Shown: positions 62,660 through 64,000 of the stretch, piece after piece
How positions within the stretch are numbered: position 1 is the stretch's first letter
Layout of the letters: each line of letters starts with the position of its first letter
NCBI RefSeq assembly: GCF_000591055.1
Contig: NC_020388.1
Location: 2,170,001 to 2,234,000 of the forward strand
Direction: 5' to 3'
Source of the DNA: Natronomonas moolapensis 8.8.11
GTDB taxonomy: Archaea; Halobacteriota; Halobacteria; Halobacteriales; Haloarculaceae
Length of the DNA: 64,000 nt
Translations under genes and position numbers: made by a program
Notes under the pieces: model-generated
What the model was told of the DNA's origin: nothing
The model's input: the letters and a program-made list of their open reading frames with translations, nothing else
Databases searched by the model: none

Positions 62660-64000
62660 CAACGGGATCAAAATCGGAGATCGTCGCCGGCGTCAGCGTC
62701 TCATACGGCCACGCGAGCGTCGAGCAGATCGAGACCGTCGCGGCGGACTCCGGGCGGGCGGCCGTCGAATCGCTGCTCGGACAGACCGAGGTCCTCGAGG
62801 CGTTCGTCCTCCAGACCTGCAACCGGGCCGAAGCGTACGTCGTCTCCGAGACCGCGGCGTCGGCCCGCGAGGCACTGTCGACGTACGTCGACGGCGTCGC
62901 GCCCGAGGCCGTCCGAGAGCTCGACCACGAGGAGAGTTTCAGACACCTCATGTCGGTCGCGTGCGGCCTCGAATCGCTCGTCTTGGGCGAAGACCAGATC
63001 ATCGGCCAGCTCCGGGACGCCTACGAGGACGCCCGCGGCGCCGGCGCCATCGGGCCGACACTCGACGACGCGATCCTGAAGGCGATCCACGTCGGCGAGC
63101 GGGCCCGAAGCGAGACGGCGATCAACGAGGGCGCACTCTCGCTCGGCTCCGCCGCGGTTCGGTTCGCCGACGACGAGCACGGTCTCGGGGACGCGACCGC
63201 CCTCGTTGTCGGGGCCGGCGAGATCGCGACGCTGGCGGCGAAGGCGCTCGACGAACCCGCCAGCCGGGTCGTGATCGCAAACCGGACGCTCCCGAACGCC
63301 GAACGCCTCGCGAAGCAACTCGAGAGCGAAACCTCCGTCGTCGGCCTCGATGCGCTCTCGGTCGCCGCCGACGAATCCGACGTCGTCGTCTCCGCCACCG
63401 GAAGCCACGAGCACGTGATCGACGCCACCGACCTCGAAACCGTCGGCGAGACCTGTATCGTCGACATTGCACAGCCCCGCGACGTCGCGCCCGAGGCGGC
63501 TTCGCTCGAGGACGTCTCCGTATACGACCTCGACGCGATCGAAACGATGACCGGCGAGACCAAAGCGAAGCGCCGCGAGGCCGCCGAGGTCGTCGAGACG
63601 ATGATCGACGAGGAACTCGAACGCCTTCTGACCCAGTACAAGCGCAAACGCGCAGACCAGGTCGTCGCGGCGATGTACGAAGGGGCCGAACGGATCAAGA
63701 GCCGCGAACTCAGAACCGCCGTCTCGAAACTCGAGAGCGAGTCCGAAACGGGCGTCTCCGAAACCGAACGCGAAATCCTCGAGTCGATGGCGGACGCCCT
63801 CGTCGGACAGCTCCTCTCGGCACCGACACAAAGCATCCGCGACGCCGCCGAGAACGACGACTGGTCGACGATCAGTACCGCACTGCAGCTCTTTGGGTCC
63901 GGATTCGAACTCGGGCCGACCACTCCGCCGGCGTCCCCGCGGGGTCCCGAAACCCTTTCCGAGGAGATGCGCGAGCGAATGCCCCCACGCGTCATCGAAC
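62656..64000 (+). CDS. hemA: Glutamyl-tRNA reductase (3' end beyond the window)
   Basis: The frame starts at a GTG overlapping the sirC stop (GTGA) and stays open through the last base, 448 codons. The catalytic cysteine is C55 in VLQTCNRAEAY. HLMSVACGLESLVLGEDQII is the second hallmark. The NADPH domain carries VVGAGEIATLAAKAL and VIANRT, and the long C-terminal dimer helix follows. HemA makes glutamate-1-semialdehyde from Glu-tRNA, the first step of tetrapyrrole synthesis. Only a short C-terminal tail should be missing. The acidic/Pro-rich extension (GPTTPPASPRGPETLSEE) is usual in haloarchaea. Confidence 0.96.
   Translation, partial: MTTGSKSEIVAGVSVSYGHASVEQIETVAADSGRAAVESLLGQTEVLEAFVLQTCNRAEAYVVSETAASAREALSTYVDGVAPEAVRELDHEESFRHLMSVACGLESLVLGEDQIIGQLRDAYEDARGAGAIGPTLDDAILKAIHVGERARSETAINEGALSLGSAAVRFADDEHGLGDATALVVGAGEIATLAAKALDEPASRVVIANRTLPNAERLAKQLESETSVVGLDALSVAADESDVVVSATGSHEHVIDATDLETVGETCIVDIAQPRDVAPEAASLEDVSVYDLDAIETMTGETKAKRREAAEVVETMIDEELERLLTQYKRKRADQVVAAMYEGAERIKSRELRTAVSKLESESETGVSETEREILESMADALVGQLLSAPTQSIRDAAENDDWSTISTALQLFGSGFELGPTTPPASPRGPETLSEEMRERMPPRVIE

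Overview
The window is a stretch of haloarchaeal chromosome (class Halobacteria). The evidence is very GC-rich DNA, strongly acidic predicted proteins, class III (archaellin) signal peptides, halocyanin, Tat-lipoprotein signals, HalX-type response regulators, the archaeal thermosome, SRP54, L40e, TiaS and Rio1 genes, and many promoters with a TATA-like element about 25-30 nt before an ATG or GTG (leaderless layout). I do not see enough to name a genus. I found no tRNA or rRNA gene, CRISPR array or intact transposase.

Layout. 1-2030: an AT-richer left edge with an unassigned partial reading frame, then three tandem archaellin genes on the minus strand that share a near-identical 5' segment. 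2320-9550: a ferritin-like protein, a gene-free stretch with three tandem hairpins, then a c-type cytochrome cluster (CcdA, a TsdA-like diheme cytochrome c, a membrane-anchored thioredoxin, CcmF and an exported partner). 9600-14850: an FeS-type photolyase-like protein, halocyanin, a degenerate uracil-DNA glycosylase-fold protein, a single-span protein, a CrcB pair, a HalX response regulator and ribosomal protein L40e. 15000-20330: SRP54, a second response regulator with a DNA-binding output domain, and a three-gene ABC export module. 20360-33700: mostly housekeeping metabolism (BirA, UspA, amidohydrolase, phosphoribosyltransferase, oxidoreductase, PhzF, PEP synthase, MfnA, MetRS, NfeD-like, SDR), interrupted by a decayed HicB-like fragment next to an IS-end-like palindrome.

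33671-34470 is an 800-bp stretch without a convincing gene. Then come a thermosome subunit, a glycosyltransferase/methyltransferase pair, a winged-helix protein, nicotinate phosphoribosyltransferase, Rio1, citrate synthase, an aspartoacylase-like protein with an altered metal motif, TiaS and a COG1395-type regulator. 45176-52771 is a tightly packed six-gene minus-strand operon (two vWA membrane proteins, a membrane-anchored coiled coil, a Gly-rich membrane protein, a MoxR ATPase and a DUF58 protein). This is the best candidate here for an under-described multi-protein system. 52935-60713 carries superoxide dismutase, a small coiled-coil protein, a class I photolyase, KorAB, a zinc alcohol dehydrogenase and a DICT-domain protein. 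60952-64000 is a heme-biosynthesis operon (fused AhbA/AhbB siroheme decarboxylase, SirC, HemA running off the edge), preceded by three degenerate repeats at an exact 33-bp spacing.

Functionally the window links surface motility (archaellins), exported electron carriers (diheme cytochrome c, halocyanin) with their maturation machinery, heme supply through the siroheme route, ferredoxin-linked 2-oxoacid oxidation with citrate synthase, and light/oxidative stress protection (two photolyase-family proteins, SOD, ferritin-like protein). All functions are inferred from family motifs read by eye; no database search was possible.
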